This document shows positions 33,447 to 42,797 of a DNA stretch of 43,744 bases, one piece after another. Source of the DNA: JBPEWY01 sp052032225. GTDB lineage: Bacteria; Bacteroidota; Bacteroidia; Flavobacteriales; Flavobacteriaceae. The notes under the pieces were generated by a model, which worked only from the letters and a program-made list of their open reading frames with translations, did not search any database and was not told the origin of the DNA. Every line of letters begins with the position of its first letter. Position 1 is the stretch's first letter. The translations under genes and the position numbers were made by a program. Location of the stretch: assembly GCA_052032225.1 (NCBI GenBank), contig JBPEWY010000001.1, forward strand, positions 1-43,744, read 5' to 3'.

Positions 33447-36260
33447 TTACCCAACAATGTTTATAATTTTTCCGGGTACAATAATTACCTTTTTAGGAGT
33501 TCTGCCTTGCAATTGAGCTTGAGTTTTCTCGTGGCTCATAACTGCTTTTTCTATATCTTCTTTACTCATATCAAGCGGCAACTCCATTTTAAAACGTACT
33601 TTACCATTAAAAGAAACCGGATATTCTTTACTGCTCTCTACCAAGTACTTCTCTTCAAACTCAGGGAATGGAGCATAAGCAATACTCTCTGCATGACCTA
33701 GTTGATGCCAGAGTTCTTCAGCTATGTGTGGCGCATACGGAGAAATAATAATAGCTAAAGGCTCTAAAATGCTTCTTGATGTACATTTTTGAGCTGTTAG
33801 CTCGTTAACACAAATCATAAAAGTAGAGACCGATGTATTAAATGAAAAATTATCTATGTCTTCTACAACCTTTTTTATGGTTTTGTGCAGTGTTTTAAGA
33901 TTCTCTTTTGTAGGCTCTGAATTAGTTACCTTTAATCCGTTATCATCAAAATACAGTTTCCAGAGTTTTTTTAAGAATGAGTGTACACCGGTTATTCCGG
34001 CAGTATTCCAAGGTTTTGCTTGCTCTAAAGGCCCTAAAAACATCTCGTACAAACGTAAGGTATCTGCCCCGTATTGCTCACAAATATCATCTGGATTAAC
34101 TACATTGTACTTAGATTTTGACATTTTTTCTACTTCCCTATCGGCAATTAACTTACCGTCTTCAAGTAGAAACTCAGCATCTTTAAATTGAGGTTGCCAT
34201 TTTCTTAATTCATCTACATCAACCTCATCTGAAGCATTTAATAAATTTACATCTACTCGAAGTGGTTCTACACTATGTTTTTCTTTTAATCCTTTAGAGA
34301 CAATCTTATTGGTGCCAGAAACTCTGTAAACAATAGCACTTGTCCCCAGAATCATTCCTTGGTTTATGAGTTTTTTTGCAAACTCATCTACCGGCACCCA
34401 TCCTCTATCAAACATAAATTTTTGCCAAAATCTGGCATATAGCAAGTGTCCTGTAGCATGCTCGCTACCACCTATATACAAATCTACATCACGCCAATAT
34501 TCTAACGCTTCATTAGATGCAAATTCATTAGCATTATTTGCATCCATATAACGATTAAAATACCAAGAACTTCCTGCCCATCCAGGCATAGTGTTAAGCT
34601 CTAACGGGAAAATAGTTTTGTGGTCTATTTTAGTGTTACTTACTACTTTATTATTTACAGTATCCCACGCCCAATTTGTTGCATTGCCTAGTGGAGGCTC
34701 TCCGGTTTCGGTTGGGAGGTATTTTTCTACCTCAGGCAATGTTATTGGCAAATGCTCTGGTGCAATCATTTGTGGCATGCCGTCTACATAATACACCGGG
34801 AATGGCTCTCCCCAATAGCGTTGTCTGCTAAAAACTGCATCGCGTAAACGATAGTTTGTTTTTCCGGTTCCTTGGCCTATTTCTTCGAGTTTTTCTATAA
34901 CTTTTTTTGTGGCCTCCTCATAATTAAGCCCGTTTAAAAAATCGCTATTAGCAATTATAGTGTTTTCTTTATCGGCAAAAGCTTCTTTGCTAATATCTAC
35001 ACCTTCAAAAATATTAGGTATTTCTAATCCAAAATGTTTAGCAAAGTCATAGTCACGTTGGTCTCCGCATGGTACAGCCATGACAGCTCCTGTACCATAG
35101 CTCGCCAACACATAGTCTCCAATCCAGATTGGTATTTTCTTTTTAGTAAACGGATGTATGGCATATGCACCCGTAAACACTCCCGAAATAGTTTTTACAT
35201 CTGCCATGCGCTCACGTTCACTACGTTTGGCTGTAGCTTCTACGTAGTTTTTTACTTCTTCTTCTTGTTCTTTGGTTGTTATTTTAGCAACCAACTCATG
35301 TTCAGGGGCTAAGGTCATAAAACTAACCCCAAAAATTGTGTCGGGTCTGGTAGTGAAAACCTCTATAAAATCATTAAATCCATCTACTTTAAAAGTTACC
35401 GTAGCTCCTTTGGATTTTCCTATCCAGTTACGTTGAATTTCTTTTAACGGCTCAGGCCAATCTATTTTTTCTAAATCATTTAGTAAACGCTCTGCATATG
35501 CAGAAATACGCATGCTCCATTGCAACATTTTTTTTCTAACCACCGGATGCCCTCCACGTTCTGATACCCCGTTTACAATCTCATCGTTTGCCAAAACAGT
35601 ACCTAGAGCCGGACACCAGTTTACTTCTGTCTCTGCTAAATATGTAAGCCTGTATTTAAGTAATATTTCTTGTTGCTTTTTGCTGGTAAAGGCTTTCCAT
35701 TGCTGAGCTGTGAATAACGGAGTGTCTTCATCACAAACTGCCTCAATTTCTGTGTTTCCATTAGCTTCGAAAGCTGCAATAAGCGTATCTATACTTTCTG
35801 CCTTGTCTGTTTTTTTATTGTACCAAGAGTTAAAAAGCTGGATAAAAATCCACTGCGTCCATTTGTAATAATCCGGATTTGAAGTACGAACTTCTCGAGA
35901 CCAATCAAAACTAAACCCAATTTTATCTAATTGCTCACGATAACGTTTAATGTTTTGTTGGGTTGTAATAGCCGGATGCTGACCTGTTTGTATTGCATAT
36001 TGTTCTGCCGGAAGCCCAAAGCTATCATATCCCATTGGGTGTAGCACATTATATCCTTGATGTCTTTTAAAGCGTGCATAAATATCGCTGGCAATATATC
36101 CTAGCGGATGTCCTACATGCAGTCCTGCACCGGAAGGGTACGGAAACATGTCTAACACATAATATTTAGGTTTGTTAGATGCGTTACTGGCTTTAAACGT
36201 TTGATTTTTTGCCCAGTATTCTTGCCATTTGGCCTCAATTTCGTTGAAATTGTACTTCAT
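33447..36260 (-). CDS. leuS: Leucyl-tRNA synthetase
   Basis: 937 aa class I synthetase that charges tRNA-Leu. HIGH motif HVGH (48-51), KMSKS (712-716), and the CP1 editing domain with TTRPDT (303-308) and YGTGAVMAVP (388-397). Relative to the E. coli enzyme it has two extra stretches, about 145-205 and 640-705, common in Bacteroidota LeuRS. Its -7 box lies 23-30 bp upstream and a strong hairpin follows the stop. Start ATG 36260. Confidence 0.98.
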   Translation of the reverse strand: MKYNFNEIEAKWQEYWAKNQTFKASNASNKPKYYVLDMFPYPSGAGLHVGHPLGYIASDIYARFKRHQGYNVLHPMGYDSFGLPAEQYAIQTGQHPAITTQQNIKRYREQLDKIGFSFDWSREVRTSNPDYYKWTQWIFIQLFNSWYNKKTDKAESIDTLIAAFEANGNTEIEAVCDEDTPLFTAQQWKAFTSKKQQEILLKYRLTYLAETEVNWCPALGTVLANDEIVNGVSERGGHPVVRKKMLQWSMRISAYAERLLNDLEKIDWPEPLKEIQRNWIGKSKGATVTFKVDGFNDFIEVFTTRPDTIFGVSFMTLAPEHELVAKITTKEQEEEVKNYVEATAKRSERERMADVKTISGVFTGAYAIHPFTKKKIPIWIGDYVLASYGTGAVMAVPCGDQRDYDFAKHFGLEIPNIFEGVDISKEAFADKENTIIANSDFLNGLNYEEATKKVIEKLEEIGQGTGKTNYRLRDAVFSRQRYWGEPFPVYYVDGMPQMIAPEHLPITLPEVEKYLPTETGEPPLGNATNWAWDTVNNKVVSNTKIDHKTIFPLELNTMPGWAGSSWYFNRYMDANNANEFASNEALEYWRDVDLYIGGSEHATGHLLYARFWQKFMFDRGWVPVDEFAKKLINQGMILGTSAIVYRVSGTNKIVSKGLKEKHSVEPLRVDVNLLNASDEVDVDELRKWQPQFKDAEFLLEDGKLIADREVEKMSKSKYNVVNPDDICEQYGADTLRLYEMFLGPLEQAKPWNTAGITGVHSFLKKLWKLYFDDNGLKVTNSEPTKENLKTLHKTIKKVVEDIDNFSFNTSVSTFMICVNELTAQKCTSRSILEPLAIIISPYAPHIAEELWHQLGHAESIAYAPFPEFEEKYLVESSKEYPVSFNGKVRFKMELPLDMSKEDIEKAVMSHEKTQAQLQGRTPKKVIIVPGKIINIVG

Positions 36261-36282
36261 TGCTCTTTTTTTCTTGAAGGGG

Positions 36283-36290
36283 CAAAAATA
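36283..36290 (-). promoter_or_regulatory. -7 box (TATTTTTG) for leuS
   Basis: Exact TAnnTTTG match on the minus strand in the 74-bp gap between panE and leuS, suggesting leuS is not only read through from panE. Confidence 0.45.
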
Positions 36291-36334
36291 CGGTTATTGA
36301 ACGAAAGATTAAAACTTGGTTGTTTTATACTTTA

Positions 36335-37270
36335 CTACACTTTGTTTTTTGATCGAGCTAATTGTTCTATGGGGCGTAAACAATGATAAATAAAAGCATT
36401 AACGGGTGTTTTCACTCCGAGTTTTTCTCCTTGAGCAACAATATAACCATTAAAATTATCAAGTTCAGAAGGTTTGCCTTGCATAATATCGCGTTGCATA
36501 GATGCAGTAGCGCCTTCTGCTAAACTGTCTATAACTTCTAAAACCATATTTACAGCAGCCTCCGGTATCGGAATTTGCTTTGCGTTAGCAACAGCAATAA
36601 TCTCAAGTGCCGTTTGTTTTAATAATTCTCTTATGTTGTTATCTTTTCTAAAGGTAGAAATTGGGACTCTTGTAAGTGCTCCCATTCCACTAACCGTAGT
36701 AATAAATAAGAATTTTTTCCAGATATCTACTTGGATAGCATCAGAGATGGTACATTTAACCCCGGCAGTATCAAAAAGGTTTTTAATCTGTTTTACTCTA
36801 TCTGTAATTTTATTGTTAAGCTCTCCCAAAACAATTTCGGGTTCATAGGCTTTGTGGTTTATAACTCCCGGGGCTTCTACAAAACTTATTATTTTACACA
36901 ACCCTCCTAAAACATGCTCTTTACCAACAACCTGGGCTATCTTATCTGCATTATCTGCTCCGTTTTGCAATGGCAAAATAACAGTTTCTTTATGCATAAC
37001 CGGCAATAACATTTTGGCAACATCTTGCACTTGCCATGATTTTACTGCTAAGATTATTAAATCTACCTTATTTACATCGGTAATATTATTAGTTACTTGC
37101 ACAGGTTTTATTGTAAAATCTCCCTTATAACTTTTAACGGTAAGACCCTTATTTTTTAAAGCCTCTAAATGTGTTCCCCTGGCAATAAATGTTGTATTAC
37201 AACCGGCTTTAGCCAGCATACCACCAAAATATCCGCCCACGCCACCCGTACCAAAAACAAGTGTTTTCAT
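36335..37270 (-). CDS. panE: 2-Dehydropantoate 2-reductase (ketopantoate reductase)
   Basis: 311 aa. NADPH-dependent reduction of ketopantoate to pantoate in coenzyme A synthesis. N-terminal GxGxxG site (VFGTGGVGGYFGGMLAKAG, 5-23), ILAVKSWQ (74-81), PLQNGADN (about 99-106) and a catalytic Lys in WKKFLF (about 184-189) followed by the C-terminal helical domain. Family members also reduce other 2-keto acids, so the substrate is likely rather than proven. Confidence 0.88.
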   Translation of the reverse strand: MKTLVFGTGGVGGYFGGMLAKAGCNTTFIARGTHLEALKNKGLTVKSYKGDFTIKPVQVTNNITDVNKVDLIILAVKSWQVQDVAKMLLPVMHKETVILPLQNGADNADKIAQVVGKEHVLGGLCKIISFVEAPGVINHKAYEPEIVLGELNNKITDRVKQIKNLFDTAGVKCTISDAIQVDIWKKFLFITTVSGMGALTRVPISTFRKDNNIRELLKQTALEIIAVANAKQIPIPEAAVNMVLEVIDSLAEGATASMQRDIMQGKPSELDNFNGYIVAQGEKLGVKTPVNAFIYHCLRPIEQLARSKNKV

Positions 37271-37367
37271 AATTAATAAAGTATTATAAATTTTTTAAAT
37301 GGGGTATTAAATTTACTTTATTACTTTTACAGTGTTACAAAAATCCCTTTAAAAACTAAAAAACTTT

Positions 37368-38246
37368 ATGAGCAAAGCTTTTGATCGTTACCAAAAACGC
37401 CGGTTAATTTCGTCATATTTTTCGGTAGCTTTGAGTATTGCATTGGTATTGTTTTTATTGGGAATGCTTGCTTTGTTAATAATTAATACTAAAAAGCTAA
37501 CAGACCATTTTAAAGAACAAGTTACAATTACAGTATTTTTAAAAGATAATGCCAAGCAGGTAGAGATAGATCAGCTTCAAAAAAGCTTGGCTTTAGCAGA
37601 GTACACTAAATCTGCACAATTTGTATCTAAAGAAGATGCAGCCGAAGCGCATAGTAAAGAAATTGGTGAAGATTTTTTAACATTCTTAGGGCATAATCCG
37701 CTTCAAAACTCAATAGATGTTCAGCTAAAAGCTCCTTATGTGTTACCGGACAGCTTAAGTAAGATAGCGTCTGATATAGCCTCGAGAGATTATGTTGATG
37801 AAGTATCTTATGACAACGTATTAATTGATTTGTTAGCTGAAAACGTAAAGCGTATTAGCGCATGGATGCTTATTGCAAGTGGTATTTTCACCATAATAGC
37901 TGTTTTACTTATAAACAACTCAATACGCCTATCTATCTATTCTAAACGTTTTATAATTAAAACTATGCAAATGGTAGGCGCAACCAAACAATTTATAAGA
38001 AAGCCTTTTATTTGGCAGAATGTTAAATTAGGTATGGTGGGTGCTATACTTGCTATAATAGGTATGGGTGTTATGCTCTACTATTTAGACCAGCTTTATC
38101 CGGACTTAAATATTATTCAAGACCCATTACTTTTAAGTGCGGTGTTTGGTGGAGTGCTTGTACTCGGAATTGTAATTTCTGCTGTAAGCACCTATTTTGC
38201 TACGCAACGTTTTTTAAATTTGCGTACAGACGATTTGTACTATTAA
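37368..38246 (+). CDS. ftsX: Cell-division protein FtsX
   Basis: 292 aa membrane subunit of the FtsEX complex, which activates periplasmic amidases during septation. One N-terminal span (about 17-40), a periplasmic domain (about 42-165) with ITVFLKDNAKQVEID at its base, then three spans near 168, 222 and 258 with the FtsX pattern IKTMQMVGATKQFIRKPF between the second and third. ftsE is not adjacent. It opens the plus-strand cluster ftsX-DUF3098-uppP-truB, with gaps of 10 and 8 bp and a 1-bp overlap, so these are co-expressed. Confidence 0.95.
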   Translation: MSKAFDRYQKRRLISSYFSVALSIALVLFLLGMLALLIINTKKLTDHFKEQVTITVFLKDNAKQVEIDQLQKSLALAEYTKSAQFVSKEDAAEAHSKEIGEDFLTFLGHNPLQNSIDVQLKAPYVLPDSLSKIASDIASRDYVDEVSYDNVLIDLLAENVKRISAWMLIASGIFTIIAVLLINNSIRLSIYSKRFIIKTMQMVGATKQFIRKPFIWQNVKLGMVGAILAIIGMGVMLYYLDQLYPDLNIIQDPLLLSAVFGGVLVLGIVISAVSTYFATQRFLNLRTDDLYY

Positions 38247-38256
38247 AAATGAATTC

Positions 38257-38517
38257 ATGAAAAAGCAAAAAAAACCTCAAAACAATAAAAACAACACCAA
38301 TTTTATTTTTGGTAAAAAAAACTACCAATTTATGTTTATTGGTTTACTTTTTATTACTGTCGGATTTATTTTAATGAGTGGTGGCGGTAGTAACGATCCT
38401 GAGGTTTTTAATCCTGAAATCTACAATTTTAGAAGAATTAGGTTAGCACCTACATTAGTTTTAATAGGTTTTGCCATACAAGTGTATGCCATTTTGTTAA
38501 ACCCTAACAAAAAATAA
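38257..38517 (+). CDS. DUF3098 small membrane protein
   Basis: 86 aa with a basic N-terminus (KKQKKPQNNKNN) and two hydrophobic spans (about 27-45 and 66-80). NYQFMFIGLLFITVGFILMSGGGSNDPE is the DUF3098 signature. Function unknown. Its fixed place between ftsX and uppP suggests a role in division or envelope synthesis (inference). Confidence 0.9.
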   Translation: MKKQKKPQNNKNNTNFIFGKKNYQFMFIGLLFITVGFILMSGGGSNDPEVFNPEIYNFRRIRLAPTLVLIGFAIQVYAILLNPNKK

Positions 38518-38525
38518 CATTCCTG

Positions 38526-39320
38526 TTGGATATAATAGATGCCATAGTTTTAGGTATTATTCAGGGGCTCACAGAATTCTTGCCTGTATCTTCTAGTGGC
38601 CATTTAGAGCTTGGCAAAGCTATTTTAGGAGATAAAATGGTTCCGCAAGAAAGCTTGCTTTTTACAATTGTACTCCACTTTGCAACTGCTGTTAGTACTC
38701 TGGTAGTTTTCAGAAAAGAAGTAACCGAAATTGTTGGCGGACTTTTAAAGTTTTCTTGGAACGAAGAAACAGCTTTTTCTGTTAAAATAATTCTATCAAT
38801 GCTTCCGGCTGTATTTATTGGTCTTTTTTTTGAAACACAATTAGAGACTCTCTTTGGAGAAAACATTCAGCTGGTAGGTTTCATGCTAATTATCACAGCA
38901 CTTTTATTGTTTTTGGCAGATAAAGCCAAAAAAACCCAAAAACATGTAAGTTATAACAACGCTTTTATTATTGGCATTGCCCAAGCTATAGCAATGCTTC
39001 CGGGTATTTCTAGAAGCGGTGCAACTATATCGGCCTCTGTGCTTTTAGGTATAGATAAAACCAAAGCTGCCCGTTTCTCGTTTTTAATGGTAGTGCCTTT
39101 AATATTTGGTAGTATTGCTAAGCAACTTTTACAAGGTAATATCTCTTTTAAGAGTGAAGCAATTACACCTTTAGCCATTGGTTTTGTTGCAGCATTCTTA
39201 TCTGGTTTAATTGCTTGCACATGGATGATTAAACTGGTAAAAAACAGTAAACTCTCTTATTTTGCTGTGTATTGCTTGATTGTAGGGATTGGAGCCATTA
39301 TTTTTGCCTTTTTATCGTAA
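38526..39320 (+). CDS. uppP: Undecaprenyl-diphosphatase
   Basis: 264 aa integral membrane enzyme that recycles undecaprenyl diphosphate to the monophosphate carrier for peptidoglycan and other glycans. The signatures are GLTEFLPVSSSGHLELGK (14-31) and LPGISRSGATISASVLLG (about 155-172). The start is TTG 38526; DIIDAIVLGIIQGLTEF directly after it is the normal family start, so TTG is accepted. The stop overlaps the truB ATG (TAATG). Confidence 0.96.
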   Translation: MDIIDAIVLGIIQGLTEFLPVSSSGHLELGKAILGDKMVPQESLLFTIVLHFATAVSTLVVFRKEVTEIVGGLLKFSWNEETAFSVKIILSMLPAVFIGLFFETQLETLFGENIQLVGFMLIITALLLFLADKAKKTQKHVSYNNAFIIGIAQAIAMLPGISRSGATISASVLLGIDKTKAARFSFLMVVPLIFGSIAKQLLQGNISFKSEAITPLAIGFVAAFLSGLIACTWMIKLVKNSKLSYFAVYCLIVGIGAIIFAFLS

Positions 39321-40009
39321 TGTATACACAAGCAAGCATACAAGAGGGACAAATTTTATTGATTGATAAGCCGTTAACTTGGTCATCATTTCAAGCAGTA
39401 AACAAAATAAAGTGGGCAATCAAAAAAAAATACAACTTAAAAAAAATTAAAGTTGGGCATGCCGGAACTTTAGATCCCTTAGCAACCGGATTGCTTTTAA
39501 TTTGTACAGGTAAATTCACAAAAAAAATTCCTCAATTACAAGGTCAATTAAAAGAGTACACCGGCACTTTTACACTTGGTGCAACTACACCATCATATGA
39601 TTTAGAAACAGAGGTTAACAACACGTATCCGATAAATCATATCACGCCAGAACTACTAAACAATACAGCTACAGCGTTTTTAGGAGAAATTAATCAATAC
39701 CCTCCCATATTTTCTGCCATAAAAAAAGACGGAAAAAGATTGTATGAGCTTGCCAGAGAAGGCAAAACTACAGCAATAGAGCCCAGAAAAGTAACTATAC
39801 ACGAATTTACATTAACACGGGTTTCACTCCCCGAAGTAGATTTTAAAGTGGTTTGCAGTAAAGGTACTTACATTAGGTCTTTAGCAAATGATTTTGGTAA
39901 AGCATTAAATTCTGGTGCTTATTTATCGGCTCTTAGAAGAACCAAAATAGGCGATTATAACGTAGATAATGCTATTGCGCCCGACAATTTTGCAAGTTTA
40001 CTAACGTAA
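39320..40009 (+). CDS. truB: tRNA pseudouridine(55) synthase
   Basis: 229 aa from ATG 39320, coupled to the uppP stop by a one-base overlap; the longer frame upstream runs inside uppP and is rejected. The catalytic Asp is D52 in GHAGTLDPLATGLL; further motifs are FSAIKKDGKRLYELAREG and KGTYIRSLANDFG. It makes Psi55 in the T-arm of most tRNAs. Shorter than E. coli TruB because there is no long C-terminal PUA-like extension. Confidence 0.96.
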   Translation: MYTQASIQEGQILLIDKPLTWSSFQAVNKIKWAIKKKYNLKKIKVGHAGTLDPLATGLLLICTGKFTKKIPQLQGQLKEYTGTFTLGATTPSYDLETEVNNTYPINHITPELLNNTATAFLGEINQYPPIFSAIKKDGKRLYELAREGKTTAIEPRKVTIHEFTLTRVSLPEVDFKVVCSKGTYIRSLANDFGKALNSGAYLSALRRTKIGDYNVDNAIAPDNFASLLT

Positions 40010-40059
40010 TTTTAAGTTAGTTTTAAAAAATATTTCCTGAAAAATTCGTTTATTAAAGT

Positions 40060-40800
40060 ATGAACTTGAATCTTAATAACAAGCAATTATCATTACTAAT
40101 TACTACTATGCTTATGATGCTGGTAGTGTTGTTGCTTATTAACATTCATTTAGCTGCCGGTGCTGAAGACGAATATTTATACGAAATAAGTCTTGAAGAA
40201 GAAGATATTGAAGAGCTTTTACAAGAAAAAGAAGCTTTAGAGCAAGAACTTGCTGCACAACAAAAAATAAAAACACACATGGCTTTTAACCAAGCTGCTA
40301 AAAATAAATTTACAGACGACGAGCCTTTTAAAACACTCGATGAGCTTATGCAAGAAGCTCAAAACAACGATAGCAATGAGGCTGAAGATTTAAACGATGA
40401 CAGTGGTAATAATCCTTCTGCAGAGGGTTATGCTTTAGATAAATACAAAGAACGGTTACAACAACTAAAGGCATCGAGAGGAGATAACAAAACTCAAGAA
40501 TTGCTACAAAATAATACAGCAAACAGTAACACCTCGGTATCTTATTCTCTAGTGAACAGAAGTCATATACAGCTTCCAAGCCCTATATATACATGCTTAG
40601 TATCCGGAAAGGTTGTTGTAAATATTGTTGTAGATGCCAATGGTTTTGTGGTAGAAGCAACATTTAACGAGGCTAGTTCTAACACCACAAACGGCTGTTT
40701 AATAGATAACGCGATAGCTTACGCACTTAAAGCAAAATTTAACAAGGGCTCCAAACCTCAGCAATTAGGGACAATTACCTATTTATTCCAAGGAAAGTAG
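40060..40800 (+). CDS. TonB-like protein: N-terminal anchor, acidic linker, C-terminal TonB-type domain
   Basis: 246 aa. One N-terminal membrane span (about 10-32), a Glu-rich coiled segment (40-75: LEEEDIEELLQEKEALEQEL), a low-complexity Asn/Asp linker (100-160) and a C-terminal TonB/TolA-like beta domain (about 165-246: GKVVVNIVVDANGFVVEATF, IAYALKAKFNKG). Two Cys, 179 and 213, could form a disulfide in the periplasm. No Pro-rich linker of classical TonB and no ExbBD neighbours, so energy transduction is not supported. Last gene after truB (50-bp gap). It overlaps the convergent thioredoxin gene by 18 bp. Confidence 0.8.
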   Translation: MNLNLNNKQLSLLITTMLMMLVVLLLINIHLAAGAEDEYLYEISLEEEDIEELLQEKEALEQELAAQQKIKTHMAFNQAAKNKFTDDEPFKTLDELMQEAQNNDSNEAEDLNDDSGNNPSAEGYALDKYKERLQQLKASRGDNKTQELLQNNTANSNTSVSYSLVNRSHIQLPSPIYTCLVSGKVVVNIVVDANGFVVEATFNEASSNTTNGCLIDNAIAYALKAKFNKGSKPQQLGTITYLFQGK

Positions 40801-41394
40801 TTGTAATAAATCATTTACAGTGCTCTCTCCCTTATCTTTATTGTACCAAATTTGAAGATCTTGTTTAAACTCTGGGGTTAAGGCCCCGTGTTGAGCTTTA
40901 AATTCTTTTACCATTTTGGTTGCTACGCTGGGTCTTGGTCCCCAAGTATCTATAATCTCTTGAGACTCATCATCAATCATTATTAACTTAGGAATTGCTC
41001 GGCTTCCATTGGTTAAAAAAGCATCCATTAAATCAGGATGTTCGTCTCTTAATACAATTTTTAAAGAGATGTTTTCATTTAAACTCGCTACTTTATTTAT
41101 AACTGGTAACGTTTGTGCAGAATCGCCACACCAACCTTCAGAAATTACCAACCAAGTAACTTTTTTAGAATACGATTTTATTTTATTTGCCGCATCTTCA
41201 GGTATTTTAATTGTTTTATCTAACCTGTGCATGCGTCTATCGTTTAATTTAGAGTAATCTAATAATGATTGTGTTTGTTCCGGCCCGGTAGATTTTCCTT
41301 CTTCTAACAACTTAGATACCAACAACCTATACTCATTATAGGTCATGGCTTTTTTTATACTATTAGCTATAATGTGCTGTACTGTAATTTCCAT
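40783..41394 (-). CDS. Thioredoxin-family protein with a CxxS site
   Basis: 203 aa cytosolic (no signal peptide). Thioredoxin-like fold with the motif SEGWCGDSAQTLPVI: the redox pair is CGDS, a single Cys and a Ser, suggesting a monothiol role, such as isomerase, carrier or binding, rather than a dithiol reductase. It resembles a conserved flavobacterial family with N-terminal RRMHRLDKTIKI. The start may be ATG 41394 (only a few bases after a -7 box, so nearly leaderless) or the Met at residue 17 (41346). Confidence 0.82.
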   Translation of the reverse strand: MEITVQHIIANSIKKAMTYNEYRLLVSKLLEEGKSTGPEQTQSLLDYSKLNDRRMHRLDKTIKIPEDAANKIKSYSKKVTWLVISEGWCGDSAQTLPVINKVASLNENISLKIVLRDEHPDLMDAFLTNGSRAIPKLIMIDDESQEIIDTWGPRPSVATKMVKEFKAQHGALTPEFKQDLQIWYNKDKGESTVNDLLQLLSLE

Positions 41395-41398
41395 ATTT

Positions 41399-41406
41399 CA
41401 AAAGTA
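41399..41406 (-). promoter_or_regulatory. -7 box (TACTTTTG) just before the thioredoxin-like gene
   Basis: Exact TAnnTTTG match ending 4 bp from the ATG at 41394. If used, the message has almost no leader from that ATG, or a 45-50 base leader to the internal Met at 41346. Confidence 0.45.
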
Positions 41407-41484
41407 GTGGCTATATTCTCTTGTAGAAATGACATTAGTCAGGTTTTTCCAAAAAACTTACTACCTTCCTTGAAAAATTAAACT

Positions 41485-42066
41485 ATGAGTAAAAAAAGAT
41501 GTGGTTGGTGTGTAGGAGATCCACTTTATGAAGCGTATCACGATACAGAATGGGGTGTTCCGGTGTATGATGATGATACCCTTTTTGAGTTTTTAGTTTT
41601 AGAAACTTTTCAGGCTGGATTAAGTTGGATAACTATTTTAAAGAAACGTGAGAATTTTAGAGCTGCTTTAGATGATTTTAATTATTTGAAAATTGCCAAT
41701 TATAATGACAAAAAGATAAATGAATTACTTAGCAACCCCGGTATTATTAGAAATAAGCTTAAAATAAAAGCCACCGTTACCAATGCCCAAGCATTTATAA
41801 AAGTGCAAAAAGAATTTGGTAGTTTTAGTAACTACATCTGGAAATTTACAAATGGGCAACCTATACAAAATGCTATTAAGAATTATAAAGATGCTCCGGC
41901 TAACACAAAATTGTCTGATACCATTAGTGCCGATTTAAAAAAACGAGGCTTTAAGTTTGTAGGTTCTACCGTAGTTTATGCTCATATGCAAGCTACAGGA
42001 ATGGTTAATGATCACGAAATAAGTTGTTTTAGATATAAACAAGTGCAGCAATTGGCTAAAAAGTAA
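41485..42066 (+). CDS. tag: DNA-3-methyladenine glycosylase I
   Basis: 193 aa. It excises 3-methyladenine from alkylated DNA. All zinc ligands of the family are present at C6, H19, H177 and C181, with the spacing of E. coli Tag (4, 17, 175, 179). YHDTEWGVP (18-26) and LETFQAGLSWITILKKRE (about 37-54) are conserved. Own promoter region, divergent from the thioredoxin-like gene. Confidence 0.97.
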   Translation: MSKKRCGWCVGDPLYEAYHDTEWGVPVYDDDTLFEFLVLETFQAGLSWITILKKRENFRAALDDFNYLKIANYNDKKINELLSNPGIIRNKLKIKATVTNAQAFIKVQKEFGSFSNYIWKFTNGQPIQNAIKNYKDAPANTKLSDTISADLKKRGFKFVGSTVVYAHMQATGMVNDHEISCFRYKQVQQLAKK

Positions 42067-42071
42067 TTGTG

Positions 42072-42704
42072 TTAGCGCAAATAAGACAAGAAAACCTCCC
42101 TAGGTATTTCTTCTGCTCCAAAGCTAGCTAAATACTGAGTGTAAATTTGACAATCTATAAGTTTATATTTTTCTTGTTTTAGTTTATTTACTAAAGCAAC
42201 AAAACCAACTTTACTGGCATTAGACACTTTACTAAACATACTTTCACCACAAAAAACACTTCCAATATTAACCCCGTAAAGTCCACCAACCAATTCATTG
42301 TCTTTCCATACCTCAACAGATTTCGCGTATCCTAAATCATTTAGTTTGCAGTAAGCTTCAATCATTTGTTGTGTTATCCAGGTGCCTTTTTGCCCTTTGC
42401 GTTTAATAGTTGCACAGCTTTTTATTACTTCTTTAAAATTTGTATTAAACGTTACTGTAAAGTATTCTTTTTTTAAAAAAGATTTTAAACTCTTAGAAAT
42501 TTTAAGTTTATCGGGAAATAGTACCATTCTCGGATCAGGACTCCACCAAAGTATGGGAGAACCTTCTTCAAACCAAGGGAAAATACCACTTTTATAAGCT
42601 AAAATTAGGCGTTCTACAGATAAGTCTCCTCCAATGGCAACTATACCTTCAGGAGAAGCTGTTTCTACGGGAGGAAAAACAATATCTTTAGTTAAAAAAA
42701 CCAT
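42072..42704 (-). CDS. aat: Leucyl/phenylalanyl-tRNA--protein transferase
   Basis: 210 aa. It adds Leu or Phe from aminoacyl-tRNA to N-terminal Arg/Lys of proteins, marking them for ClpSAP. FPWFEEGSPILWWSPDPR (43-60) and SVEVWKDNELVGGLYGVNIGSVFCGESMFS (about 129-158) are the family signatures. It is convergent with tag (5-bp gap) and has no ClpS or ClpA neighbour here. Confidence 0.96.
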   Translation of the reverse strand: MVFLTKDIVFPPVETASPEGIVAIGGDLSVERLILAYKSGIFPWFEEGSPILWWSPDPRMVLFPDKLKISKSLKSFLKKEYFTVTFNTNFKEVIKSCATIKRKGQKGTWITQQMIEAYCKLNDLGYAKSVEVWKDNELVGGLYGVNIGSVFCGESMFSKVSNASKVGFVALVNKLKQEKYKLIDCQIYTQYLASFGAEEIPREVFLSYLR

Positions 42705-42762
42705 TATGGGTTAATATAATTATCAATTAATCTTATAAATCTGTTAAAAAAACGGTTTTTTC

Positions 42763-42793
42763 TTTGAGAATCTAATATTTTTCTGCAACTTTG
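42763..42793 (+). promoter_or_regulatory. Candidate promoter of the small RNA
   Basis: TTTG at 42763-42766 and CAACTTTG at 42786-42793, 19 bp apart. It differs from TTG-N19-TAnnTTTG only in the first base of the -7 box. Placed 5-10 bases before the start of the first stem at 42800. Confidence 0.4.
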
Positions 42794-42797
42794 TTAA

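Noticed and set aside
34591..34791. Open frames on the plus strand inside leuS, and similar frames antisense to other genes
   Set aside because: They overlap strong coding sequences, have no family match, no promoter box and unusual amino acid composition; shadows of real genes.
39272..39319. Longer N-terminus for TruB
   Set aside because: It lies inside uppP in another frame, while the ATG at 39320 overlaps the uppP stop and gives the normal family start.
42751..42762. A-run/T-run near 42745-42762 as a terminator for aat readthrough
   Set aside because: The repeat has no loop and no paired G/C core.
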